33,960 nucleotides of DNA from JBKPRX01 sp046734795 (GTDB lineage Bacteria; Actinomycetota; Thermoleophilia; Gaiellales; Gaiellaceae). Of this stretch, positions 21,499 to 31,804 are shown one piece after another. The stretch covers positions 1-33,960 of the forward strand of contig JBKPRX010000188.1 in assembly GCA_046734795.1 (NCBI GenBank). The letters run 5' to 3'. The position numbers and the translations under genes are program-made. A model generated the notes under the pieces. That model was not told where the DNA came from, made no database searches, and worked only from the letters and a program-made list of their open reading frames with translations. Positions within the stretch are counted from its first letter, which is position 1. Every line of letters starts with the position of its first letter.

Positions 21499-22710
21499 CT
21501 ATCCGGTTGCCGTTCGGAGACGGCGTGCACGCTCCGTGGCTTCGCGCAGCCGCGTTGCGAGCGCCGTGTCGAGGCTGCCCCGCTCGAGCCGCCACGACCA
21601 GTTGCCGTTGCTCCGTCCCGGGTAGTTCATCCGCGCATCGCTCCCGAGACCGAGCACGTCCTGCATCGGCACGATCGCGAGTGCCGCGCGCGACGAGTAC
21701 GCGAGCTCGATCAACGACCAATGCGGCTCGCATGGATCGAGACCCGTCGCTTTGCGCTTGCGCGCGGGCAGCGACTCGAACCAGCCGCGCGCGGTGTCGT
21801 TGTCGTGCGTGCCCGTGTAGACGACCGCGCGTTCGCGATGATTCTCGAGGCGATACGGGCTCTTCGGTCCTACGTCGAACGCCCACTGGATCACGACCAT
21901 CCCCGGAAGACCGAGCTCGTCTCGGAGGCGGTAGACCTCCGGCGTGATCCGGCCGAGGTCTTCGGCGATCAGCGGCAGGTCTCCGAGCGCGCGCCGCGCG
22001 GCGACGAACGGCTCGCGTCCGGGGCCGCGTCGCCAAGAGCCGGACTTCGCGGTCTTGCGCCCTTCCGGAACCGCCCAGTACGAGACGAACCCGCGGAAAT
22101 GGTCGATACGCGTGAGGTCGACGAGCTCGAACGTTCGGCGGAAGCGCTCCGTCCACCAGCGATAGCCCTCGCGGCGGTGCGCGCTCCAGTCGTAGAGCGG
22201 ATTGCCCCAGAGCTGGCCGGTCGCGCTGAAGGAATCGGGCGCGGCGCCGGCGACGACGCCGCGCTGGAAGAGCTCGGGCCAGGATCTGTGATCGGCGCAG
22301 TTAAGCGCGACGTAGATCGGCAGGTCGCCGATCAGCCGCACGCCGCGCTCGCGCGCGTAGCGCCGGAGCTGCGACCACTCGCGCTCGAAGCGGACCTCGT
22401 CGGCGATCGCGCCCGCGCCTTCGAACGCGGCCCACTCGCCGATCCAATACGCGTGGCGCCCGACGAACGATTCGAGCTCGTGCGTCGTCACGCTCGCGTC
22501 AGGCTCGGCGAGCAGCTCGCGCGAGGTTGCGAATGCGGACCGCGCTGCATACGGAGACCCGTGCGCGTCGGGCGGCCCGAGCGGCAGCATCGCCCACCAC
22601 GACTGTCCCGCCGCCGCGAGCCAATCGACGAACGCGTATGCGTCGGCGTCGAGGCGGCCCGACGGCAGCGAGGTTGGGTGCAGCAATACTCCGGAGGATC
22701 GGTCAATCAC
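21499..22710 (-). CDS. malQ: 4-alpha-glucanotransferase (amylomaltase, GH77), compact form
   Basis: Transfers alpha-1,4-glucan segments between oligosaccharides, releasing glucose; cytoplasmic. 403 residues, clearly shorter than the ~500 of Thermus amylomaltase. Conserved parts: SGVLLHPTSLP at the N-terminus, LPLGPPDAHGSPYAARSAFA, GDLPIYVAL, catalytic nucleophile D203 (LTRIDHFRGF), general acid E250 (IAEDLG) and D303 (GTHDND), then MNYPG and NWSWR. The shortening lies mainly in the insertion between SAFA and IGDLP. Start GTG 22710; longer in-frame starts only mirror the divergent protease gene, which begins 24 bases away. It belongs by function with the glucan genes to the right. Confidence 0.93.
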   Translation of the reverse strand: MIDRSSGVLLHPTSLPSGRLDADAYAFVDWLAAAGQSWWAMLPLGPPDAHGSPYAARSAFATSRELLAEPDASVTTHELESFVGRHAYWIGEWAAFEGAGAIADEVRFEREWSQLRRYARERGVRLIGDLPIYVALNCADHRSWPELFQRGVVAGAAPDSFSATGQLWGNPLYDWSAHRREGYRWWTERFRRTFELVDLTRIDHFRGFVSYWAVPEGRKTAKSGSWRRGPGREPFVAARRALGDLPLIAEDLGRITPEVYRLRDELGLPGMVVIQWAFDVGPKSPYRLENHRERAVVYTGTHDNDTARGWFESLPARKRKATGLDPCEPHWSLIELAYSSRAALAIVPMQDVLGLGSDARMNYPGRSNGNWSWRLERGSLDTALATRLREATERARRLRTATG

Positions 22711-22734
22711 GCATCGGGAGGGTAGGGGACGCTC

Positions 22735-23748
22735 GTGCGTTCCACGTTCACACTCGGACGAATCGCCGGCATCGAGATCGGCGTCAACTGGAGCTGGCTC
22801 GTCGTCTTCGGGTTGATCTCGTGGTCGCTCGGAAGCGCCGTCTTCCCGGAGACGAACCCCGGGCTCAGCAACAGCACGTACGCGGCGATGGCGATCGTCG
22901 CGGCCGGCTGCTTCTTCGTGTCGCTCCTTCTGCACGAGCTCGGCCACGCGTTGCAGGCGCAGCGCGAACACGTGCGCATCGAGGGCATCACGCTGTGGCT
23001 GTTCGGCGGCGTGGCAAAGCTCGGCGGCGGGTTCCCGTCAGCGGCGGCGGAGTTTCGGATCGCGATCGCGGGCCCGCTCGTGTCGCTCGTTCTCGGCGTG
23101 CTCTTGCTTTCACTTCACTTCGCGGCGCCGCTCCCGAACGTGATCGACGGTGTCGTGTTCTGGACGGGCTCGACGAACTTGATCTTGCTCGTGTTCAACC
23201 TCGCGCCGGCATTGCCGCTCGACGGCGGTCGCGTTCTTCGCGCCGCGCTCTGGAGGATCTGGCACGACTTCCGTCGAGCGACGCTCGCAGCTGTGCGCGT
23301 GGCGCGTGTGCTTGCCACGCTGCTGATCGTCGGTGGCCTCGTGTTGCTCGTGACGGAGGGCGTCTACAGCGGGCTGTGGCTCGCCTTCATCGGCTGGTTT
23401 CTCCTTCAGGCGGCGAGCGCAGAGGCGCGGGCCGCGCGTCGTACTCCACCCGACGTGCTCGTGCAATCCGTGGCGACGAACGGAAACGGAGGCGGCTTCC
23501 CACTCGTCTTCGACGACCGCGTCGTCGCATACGCGAGCGTGCGTCCGGCGAGCGGCTCGCCGATCGGACCGCTGCCGCGCGTCGAGCCTACGACGTCGCT
23601 CGTCTTCGCGTACGAGGAGGTTCGTCGGGCAGGAGAAGAGCGGGCGCTCGTCGTCGACGGACGGAACGTCGTCGGCGTCCTCGAGTTCGCCGGACCTTCG
23701 CTCATGGGGCTGACGCGGCTCTTCCCGTTTAGATCGTTCAGGCTTTGA
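22735..23748 (+). CDS. M50-family (site-2-type) membrane metalloprotease
   Basis: Intramembrane zinc protease of 337 residues with about six helices. The zinc site is HELGH at residues 67-71 plus D163 in NLAPALPLDGGR, the classic NxxPxxxxDG motif. The N-terminus (FTLGRIAGIEIGVNWSWLVV) is typical of Rip3/SpoIVFB-like members. After the membrane core (from about residue 225) a soluble domain follows in the place where relatives carry CBS pairs; here it is short and only loosely CBS-like. Substrates are typically anti-sigma factors or other membrane proteins; none is encoded nearby. Start GTG 22735. glgE follows after 13 bases, so this gene may head the glucan operon. Confidence 0.92.
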   Translation: MRSTFTLGRIAGIEIGVNWSWLVVFGLISWSLGSAVFPETNPGLSNSTYAAMAIVAAGCFFVSLLLHELGHALQAQREHVRIEGITLWLFGGVAKLGGGFPSAAAEFRIAIAGPLVSLVLGVLLLSLHFAAPLPNVIDGVVFWTGSTNLILLVFNLAPALPLDGGRVLRAALWRIWHDFRRATLAAVRVARVLATLLIVGGLVLLVTEGVYSGLWLAFIGWFLLQAASAEARAARRTPPDVLVQSVATNGNGGGFPLVFDDRVVAYASVRPASGSPIGPLPRVEPTTSLVFAYEEVRRAGEERALVVDGRNVVGVLEFAGPSLMGLTRLFPFRSFRL

Positions 23749-23761
23749 GAACCTTCGGTTC

Positions 23762-25566
23762 GTGCCCTCGAAGGCAACAAAGCCGCCCGCACGAATCCAG
23801 ATCCAGAATGTCGAGCCGCAGACCGACTGCGGCCGGTTCGCCGTCAAAGCGACGCGCGGCGACGCGGTCGTCGTCGGGGCGACGATCTTCCGCGACGGGC
23901 ACGAGGTGCTCGGTGCAGCCGTTCGCTACAAGGAGCGCGGTGTAACACGCTGGCGCGAGGCGCCGCTCGAGCCGCTCGGCAACGACCGCTGGCGCGGCGA
24001 GTTCGTGCCGGACAGCTGTGGACGCTGGTCGTTCCGCGTCGAGGCCTGGGTCGATCGCGTCGCGTCGTTCCAGGACGAGCTGCGGCGGAAGGTCGAGGCC
24101 GGGCAAGAGGATCTGAGCGGCGAGCTCGCGGAAGGCGCGCTGCTCTTGAAGACGGAAGGCCTGAGCGCTGAACAGGCGCTCGCGGCGCGCGCCGGTGACC
24201 GCGACGAGAAGACGCATTCCGACACCTACCTCGTCGACGTCGACCGGCCGCTCGCACGCTTCGGTGCGTGGTACGAGCTCTTTCCGCGCTCGTGGGGCGG
24301 GTTCGCAGGGGTCCAGCGTGTGCTGCCCGAGCTCGCAAAGCTCGGCTTCGACGTCGTCTACCTGCCGCCGATCCATCCGATCGGGCGCACGAACCGCAAG
24401 GGCCGGAACAACAGGTTGACGGCGGGCCCGAAGGATCCCGGCAGCCCGTGGGCGATCGGCTCCGAGGAAGGCGGCCACACCGCGGTCGCGCCGGAGCTCG
24501 GCACGCTCGAGGAATTCGATGCTCTCGTCGCAGCCGCGCACGAGCACGGTCTCGAGATCGCACTCGACTTCGCGATCCAGTGCTCGCCGGACCATCCGTG
24601 GCTGCGCGAGCATCCCGACTGGTTCTATCGCCGGCCCGACGGCACGCTGAAGTACGCGGAGAACCCGCCGAAGCGCTACCAGGACATCTACAACGTCAAC
24701 TTCGCGTCGGAGGATTGGCGCGCGTTGTGGGATGCGTTGCGCGACGTCGCGGTGTTCTGGGTGCGGCACGGCGTGCGCGTGTTCCGCGTCGACAACCCGC
24801 ACACGAAGCCGGTTCCGTTCTGGGAGTGGTTGATCGGAGAGGTGCGTGCGGAGGAACCCGACGTCGTGTTCCTGTCGGAGGCGTTCACTGCGCCGGCGAT
24901 GATGACGACGCTCGCGAAGATCGGCTTCTCGCAGAGCTACACGTACTTCACGTGGAAGAACACGCGTGCCGAGCTCGTCGAGTTCCTCGACCAGCTGCGG
25001 GGCTGGGCGGAGTTCTACCGGCCGAACTTCTTCGCGAACACGCCCGACATCCTCCACGAGTACTTGGAGCATGGCGGGCGACCCGCATTCGAGGCGAGGC
25101 TCGTGCTCGCGGCGACGCTGTCGCCGTCCTACGGGATCTACTCCGGCTTCGAGCACTTGGAGAACGTGCCGGTGCGGGAAGGATCGGAGGAGTACCTCGA
25201 CTCGGAGAAGTACGAGGTGAAGAAGCGCCGCCTCGACGGACCGCTGCTGCCACTCGTGCAGAAGCTCAACTCGGTCCGGCGAGAGAATCCTGCGCTGCAG
25301 CGGTTCGAGAACGTGCGCGTGCTCGAGACGGAGAACGAGCAGCTCTTCGCGTTCCTGAAGCGCGACGGGTCGAACGTCGTCGTGACCGTCGTCAACCTCG
25401 ATCCGGCTGCAGCGCAAGAAGGCGTCTGCGTCGTGCCGGCGGACAGCGCGCTCGCGCCGACGTTCGCTGCGCGTGACCTGCTCGCGGACGAGACGTTCAC
25501 GTGGCACGTGGGCCGAAACTACGTGCGCTTGGAGCCCGGGCAGTCGCACGTGCTGCGGATGGGCTC

Positions 25567-25570
<4 letters not shown>
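23762..25570 (+). CDS. glgE: alpha-1,4-glucan:maltose-1-phosphate maltosyltransferase
   Basis: Extends alpha-1,4-glucans by two glucose units from maltose 1-phosphate, releasing phosphate (GH13_3). 602 residues: an N-terminal beta domain, the S domain with RVEAWVDRVASFQDE, then the catalytic barrel from about residue 170 (YELFPRSWGGFAG). The family marker LPPIHPIGRTNRKG is present. The nucleophile is D344 (FRVDNPHTKP), general acid E373 (FLSEAFT), and the third acid D429 (FANTPDI). A spacing of 29 residues between nucleophile and acid equals Streptomyces GlgE. Start GTG 23762; the stop overlaps the treS start as GTGA. First of four coupled glucan genes. Confidence 0.98.
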
Positions 25571-27221
<1,651 letters not shown>

Positions 27222-27225
<4 letters not shown>

Positions 27226-28556
27226 GCCCGCACCGGCTCGACGAGCAAGCGCTGATCGAATTCGTCACCGAGCAGCGCTGGTTCGGGTCGAAGACCAGAA
27301 ACGTCACAGCGGCGAGCATCATCGACCGCGCAACTCTGCGCGACGTGGATCCGCGGCTCGACGTCGCGCTCGTCGAGATCGGTTTCGAGACGGGAACGCA
27401 CGAGACCTACCAGCTTCTCTTGAGCGACGACGAGCTCGATGCGCTCGGCGATCCGCGTCACGTCCGCGAGCTCGTGCACATGATCCGCGGTGGCGTCACG
27501 GTTCAGTCGGAGGACGGCGCCGTCGAGTTCCGGCCGGTCGAAGGCTTTGCGGCGCTCGGAACCGAGCTCCAAGCCGCGCGGCCGATCGAGACCGAGCAGT
27601 CGAACACGTCCGTCGTCTTCGACGAAGAGCTGATCCTCAAGACGTTCCGTCGACTCGAGCCTGGGATCAATCCCGAGCTCGAGCTGTTGCGATTCTTGAC
27701 GGAGAAGTCGTTCCCGAATATCGCCGCGCTTGGAGGCTGGTACGCGTACAACGGCGGCGCGATGAGCACGACGCTCGGGATCGTGCAGGAGTACGTGCGT
27801 GACGGCCGCGACGGTTGGGAGCTCGCGCTCGAGGAGCTCGCCGACTCGCCGGAGCGATTCCTGACGCGCTTGCGGAGGCTCGGCGAGGTGACGGGTCACA
27901 TGCACACCGTGCTCGGCTCCGATGCCAACGACCAGAACTTCTACCCCGAGACGCCGAGCATGGAATCGCTCGGCTTGCTGACGGCGACGGTTGACGAGGA
28001 GATCGAGCGCATCTTCTTGACGCTGCCCGAGACGGAAGCTGTCGAGCCGATCGCGGGCCGCGGCCAAGAGGTGCGCGAGCGGTTGCAGCTCCTGACGCAC
28101 GCAGGGTCGATCGGAAAGGTCATCCGGCACCACGGCGACTTCCACCTCGGCCAGACACTGTGGGACGGAAACGACTGGGTGATCCTCGACTTCGAGGGCG
28201 AGCCCGCGCGTTCGCTCTCGGAGCGACGGCGGAAGCGCTCGCCGCTTCGTGACGTCGCCGGGATGTTGCGCTCGTTCGCGTACGTCGCCTCGTCGGCGCA
28301 GATCGTGCACCGCGTGGAGCCGCCGCCGCAGTGGGAGACGCGCGCACGCGAGGAGTTTCTCGCCGGCTACTTCGACACTGTCGATCCAGGCCTGCTGCCG
28401 CCCGGGCAGGAGGCAATCCAGCGGCTGCTCCAGGTGTTCGAACTCGAGAAGGCCGTGTACGAGCTTCGATACGAGCTCGACAACCGTCCCGAATGGGTCC
28501 CGATTCCGGTCGCGGGTATCCAACGGCTCATCGATACGGAGACACAGACGCAGTGA
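27222..28556 (+). CDS. mak: maltokinase (Pep2-type)
   Basis: Phosphorylates maltose with ATP to maltose 1-phosphate, the donor for GlgE. 444 residues with an N-terminal cap domain (FVTEQRWFGSKTRNVT) and an APH-like kinase C-lobe. LILKTFRRLEPGINPELEL carries the ATP-contacting lysine. The catalytic loop is HHGDFHLGQTLW with D306, and the metal-binding DFEGEP has D323. FELEKAVYELRYELDNRPEWVPIP is the typical C-terminal signature. ATG 27222 overlaps the treS stop and the stop overlaps the glgB GTG, so TreS, Mak and GlgB should be made in step. In mycobacteria TreS and Mak form a complex; the overlap fits that. Confidence 0.97.
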
Positions 28557-30709
28557 TCGAGCTCGGAGCAAATCCGCACGGCGTGCTCGGGGCGCACGAG
28601 GCGGACGGCGGTGTCGTCGTGCGCGCATACCGGCCCGAGGCAGAAGCCGTGCGCGTGCAGCCGGCGGGCGAGAGCGTGGGCATCGACGCCGCGCTCAAGG
28701 ATCCCGCGGGTCTCTGGGAGGCGTTGCTGCCGGACGCGAAGCTGCCGCTCGAGTACGAGCTCGAGGTCGAGTACGCAGACGGGCAGACGTTCACGCTGAA
28801 GGATCCGTACTCGTTCCTGCCGACGCTCGGCGAGCTCGATCTGCACCTCGCGCTCGAAGGCCGACTCGAGCAGCTCTACCAGCGGCTCGGTGCGCACGTG
28901 CGCGAGATCGACGGCGTCGCCGGCACGGCGTTCGCGGTGTGGGCGCCGAACGCGCGCTCGGTGTCGGTCGTCGGCGACTTCAACTCGTGGGACGGGCGGC
29001 TGCATCCGATGCGCTCGCTCGGTGCGTCCGGGATCTGGGAGCTCTTCGTGCCGGCTGTGGAGGAGGGAGCGAAGTACAAGTTCGAGCTCCGCACGCAGGA
29101 CGGACAGCTGCGGATCAAGGCCGATCCGCTCGCGTTCGCCGCCGAGGTTCCACCTGCGAACGCATCCGTCGTGCATCGCTCGCGACACGAATGGCGCGAC
29201 GACGAGTGGCTCGAGCGGCGGTCGCGCGGAGATCTCCTTCGTGAGCCGGTCTCGATCTACGAAGTCCATCTCGGCTCGTGGCGGCGGAACTCGCGTGAGG
29301 GCGACCGCACGCTGACGTATCTCGAGCTCGCAGACGAGCTCGGCGACTACATCCGCGATCTCGGCTTCACGCACGTCGAGCTCCTGCCGGTGATGGAGCA
29401 TCCGTTCTCGGGCTCCTGGGGTTACCAGGTGACGGGCTACTACGCGCCGACGTCGCGCTTCGGCTCGCCTGACGACTTCCGTGCGTTCGTCGACCGGCTG
29501 CACCAGAACGGGATCGGCGTCATCCTCGACTGGGTGCCCGCCCACTTTCCGCGCGATGACTGGGCGCTCGCGCGGTTCGATGGCACGCCGCTCTACGAGC
29601 ACGACGATCCGCGTCGCGGCGCGCATCCGGACTGGGGCACGCTCGTCTTCAACTTCGGGCGAAACGAGGTGCGGAACTTCCTGCTCTCGAATGCGCTCTA
29701 CTGGTTGCGCGAGCATCACGCCGACGGCGTCCGCGTCGATGCAGTCGCGTCGATGCTCTATCTCGACTACTCGCGCAAGGAAGGCGAGTGGGTGCCGAAC
29801 CAGTTCGGCGGCCGCGAGGATCTCGACGCGGTCGATTTCCTGAAGGAGATGAACACCATTGCGTACGGTCGCGTGTCCGGGATCCTCACTGCGGCGGAAG
29901 AGTCGACCGCATGGCCGGGTGTGTCACGACCGACCTATCTCGGCGGGCTCGGCTTCGGATTCAAGTGGAACATGGGCTGGATGCACGACACACTCGACTA
30001 CTTCCAGCGCGACCCCGTCTATCGCCAGTACCACCATCACACGCTCACGTTCTCGCTCATGTACGCGTTCAGCGAGAACTTCATCCTGCCGCTCTCGCAC
30101 GACGAGGTCGTGCACGGCAAGCGCTCGCTCCTCGACAAGATGCCGGGCGACCGCTGGCAGAAGTTCGCGAACCTGCGCTCGCTCTACGCGTACATGTGGG
30201 CGCACCCTGGGAAGAAGCTGCTCTTCATGGGCGGCGAGCTCGCCGAGTGGGAGGAGTGGAACGCGGAGGGGTCGTTGCATTGGAACTTGCTCGAGTACTC
30301 GGAGCATCACGGCGTGCAGGCGCTCGTGCGCGACTTGAATCGTCTCTATCGCTCGGAGCCCGCGCTGTACGAGGTCGACTTCGAGCCGAGCGGGTTCCGT
30401 TGGCTCGAGCCGAACGACGCAGCCGGAAACGTCGTCGCGTTTGCGCGCATCGCGGCAGACGGCGAACGGCAGCTCGTGTGCGTCCTGAACCTTTCTCCGA
30501 CGCCGCGGTACGGCTACCGCGTCGGCATGCCACGCTGCTGCACCTGGCGCGAGGTCTTGAACACGGACGCGTCCTTCTACGGCGGCTCGGGTGTCGGCAA
30601 CCTCGGCGCGGTCGAAGCCGAGGCGGTTCCGTGGCACGACCAGCCGTTCTCCGCCGAGGTGACGCTGCCGCCGCTCGGCGCGGTCTGGCTCGTACCCGAG
30701 TCCACATAG
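28553..30709 (+). CDS. glgB: 1,4-alpha-glucan branching enzyme
   Basis: Forms alpha-1,6 branches in the glucan made by GlgE (GH13_9). 718 residues: a first carbohydrate-binding domain (NPHGVLGAHEADGGVVVRAY), a CBM48 (GTAFAVWAPNARSVSVVGDFNSWDG), then the barrel with EVHLGSWRR. Catalytic residues D396 (GVRVDAVASMLYLDYSR), E449 (TAAEEST) and D517 (SHDEVVHGK) have spacings of 53 and 68 as in E. coli GlgB. Start GTG 28553 overlaps the mak stop; open frame upstream mirrors mak. The cupin gene follows after 10 bases, extending the operon. Confidence 0.98.
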   Translation: MIELGANPHGVLGAHEADGGVVVRAYRPEAEAVRVQPAGESVGIDAALKDPAGLWEALLPDAKLPLEYELEVEYADGQTFTLKDPYSFLPTLGELDLHLALEGRLEQLYQRLGAHVREIDGVAGTAFAVWAPNARSVSVVGDFNSWDGRLHPMRSLGASGIWELFVPAVEEGAKYKFELRTQDGQLRIKADPLAFAAEVPPANASVVHRSRHEWRDDEWLERRSRGDLLREPVSIYEVHLGSWRRNSREGDRTLTYLELADELGDYIRDLGFTHVELLPVMEHPFSGSWGYQVTGYYAPTSRFGSPDDFRAFVDRLHQNGIGVILDWVPAHFPRDDWALARFDGTPLYEHDDPRRGAHPDWGTLVFNFGRNEVRNFLLSNALYWLREHHADGVRVDAVASMLYLDYSRKEGEWVPNQFGGREDLDAVDFLKEMNTIAYGRVSGILTAAEESTAWPGVSRPTYLGGLGFGFKWNMGWMHDTLDYFQRDPVYRQYHHHTLTFSLMYAFSENFILPLSHDEVVHGKRSLLDKMPGDRWQKFANLRSLYAYMWAHPGKKLLFMGGELAEWEEWNAEGSLHWNLLEYSEHHGVQALVRDLNRLYRSEPALYEVDFEPSGFRWLEPNDAAGNVVAFARIAADGERQLVCVLNLSPTPRYGYRVGMPRCCTWREVLNTDASFYGGSGVGNLGAVEAEAVPWHDQPFSAEVTLPPLGAVWLVPEST

Positions 30710-30719
30710 AGTTTCGCGT

Positions 30720-31259
30720 GTGCAGGAAGCGCGGCTAGAACAACACGAATCCGGCCTTGTTCCCGCCGAGGACGGCTGGTTCGTGCTCAACGTCGCCGAC
30801 GCGGCCTGGGACGACAGCGAGACGTTCGGCTCCGGCACGGGGGCCGAGCATCCGGATCGACGCTTCACCGGTGTCGGCTACCACATCCAGGTCTTGCTGC
30901 CCGGCCAGCCGAACGGCATGTACCACCACGAGTCGATGCAAGAGGACTTCCTCGTCTTGAGCGGCGAGTGCGTGCTGGTGATCGAAGAGCAGGAGCGCCG
31001 GCTGAACGCGTGGGACTTCGTGCACTGCCCGCCGGGAACGAATCACATCTTCGTCGGCGCTGGCGACGAGCCGTGCGTGATCTTCATGACGAGCCCGCGC
31101 GTCGAGCACACGATCCACTATCCGGTTTCGGAACTCGCCGCTCGGCACGGCGCGAGCGTCTCGACCGCGACGGACCACCCGCGCGAGGCGTATGCCGGCT
31201 ACGACGACTTTCGCTGGGAACGGCCGAAGTACTGGTCGCAGCTGCCGTGGGCGAAGTGA
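30720..31259 (+). CDS. cupin-domain protein, copy 1 of a tandem pair
   Basis: A 179-residue single-domain cupin without signal peptide; function not known. The conserved lead EDGWFVLNVADAAW precedes the barrel. Motif 1 reads PNGMYHHESMQEDFLVLSGEC, in which the usual HxH looks like H-x-E, and motif 2 reads DFVHCPPGTNHIFVGAG with the standard late histidine. It may bind a metal and a small acid or sugar, but that is inference. GTG 30720 lies 10 bases after glgB; the stop overlaps the GTG of copy 2. The position in the glucan operon may hint at sugar-related metabolism. Confidence 0.88.
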   Translation: MQEARLEQHESGLVPAEDGWFVLNVADAAWDDSETFGSGTGAEHPDRRFTGVGYHIQVLLPGQPNGMYHHESMQEDFLVLSGECVLVIEEQERRLNAWDFVHCPPGTNHIFVGAGDEPCVIFMTSPRVEHTIHYPVSELAARHGASVSTATDHPREAYAGYDDFRWERPKYWSQLPWAK

Positions 31260-31804
31260 CTCAAGAGGCGCAGCTCGAGTCGACCGAGTCGGGCGTCGCT
31301 CCGACCACGGATGGTTGGTTTGTCGTCAACGTCTCGGATGCGGCCTGGGTTACCGCACCGAGCGGAAACTCTGCGTGCTTCTTCGAGAACCGAGAGGCGG
31401 AGTTCGAGCAGCTCGGCATCAATGTGCGGGTCCTCGTGCCCGGCAAGCCGAACGGCCGCTACCACTCCGAGTCCATCCAAGAGGATTTCCTCGTGCTCGC
31501 CGGCGAATGCGTGCTCCTCGTCGAGGAGGAGGAGCGCCGGCTGAAGGCGTGGGACTTCGTGCACTGCCCGCCGGGAACGAACCACATCTTCGTCGGGGCC
31601 GGCGATTCGCCCTGTGTGATCTTGATGGTGGGTAATCGCGAGCCGGGCGCGACGCTTCACTATCCGCGCTCCGAGCTTGCGCTCCGTTACGGCGCGGGAG
31701 TCGAGACGCCGACGGACTCGGCCGAGGAGGCATACGCCGGAGTTCCGCTGGCGCAGCCCGCGCGTCCGCCGTACTGGGTCGAGCTTCCGTGGGGGCGCTT
31801 GTAG
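31256..31804 (+). CDS. cupin-domain protein, copy 2 of a tandem pair
   Basis: A 182-residue paralogue of the preceding gene; start GTG 31256 overlaps the previous stop (GTGA) and the stop abuts the next ATG. The same architecture is seen: TDGWFVVNVSDAAW, PNGRYHSESIQEDFLVLAGEC and AWDFVHCPPGTNHIFVGAGDSPC. It differs from copy 1 mainly in the segment after the lead (SACFFENREAEFEQLGINVRV) and the C-terminal 30 residues. Over 76 bases of the core the two genes differ at only 4 positions by hand count, far more alike than the flanking parts. Function unknown; the two may form a hetero-oligomer. Confidence 0.88.
   Translation: MTQEAQLESTESGVAPTTDGWFVVNVSDAAWVTAPSGNSACFFENREAEFEQLGINVRVLVPGKPNGRYHSESIQEDFLVLAGECVLLVEEEERRLKAWDFVHCPPGTNHIFVGAGDSPCVILMVGNREPGATLHYPRSELALRYGAGVETPTDSAEEAYAGVPLAQPARPPYWVELPWGRL

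Noticed and set aside
23738..25549. Long minus-strand frame (about 600 codons) opposite glgE
   Set aside because: No domains and repetitive Arg/Val composition; glgE on the plus strand explains the region.
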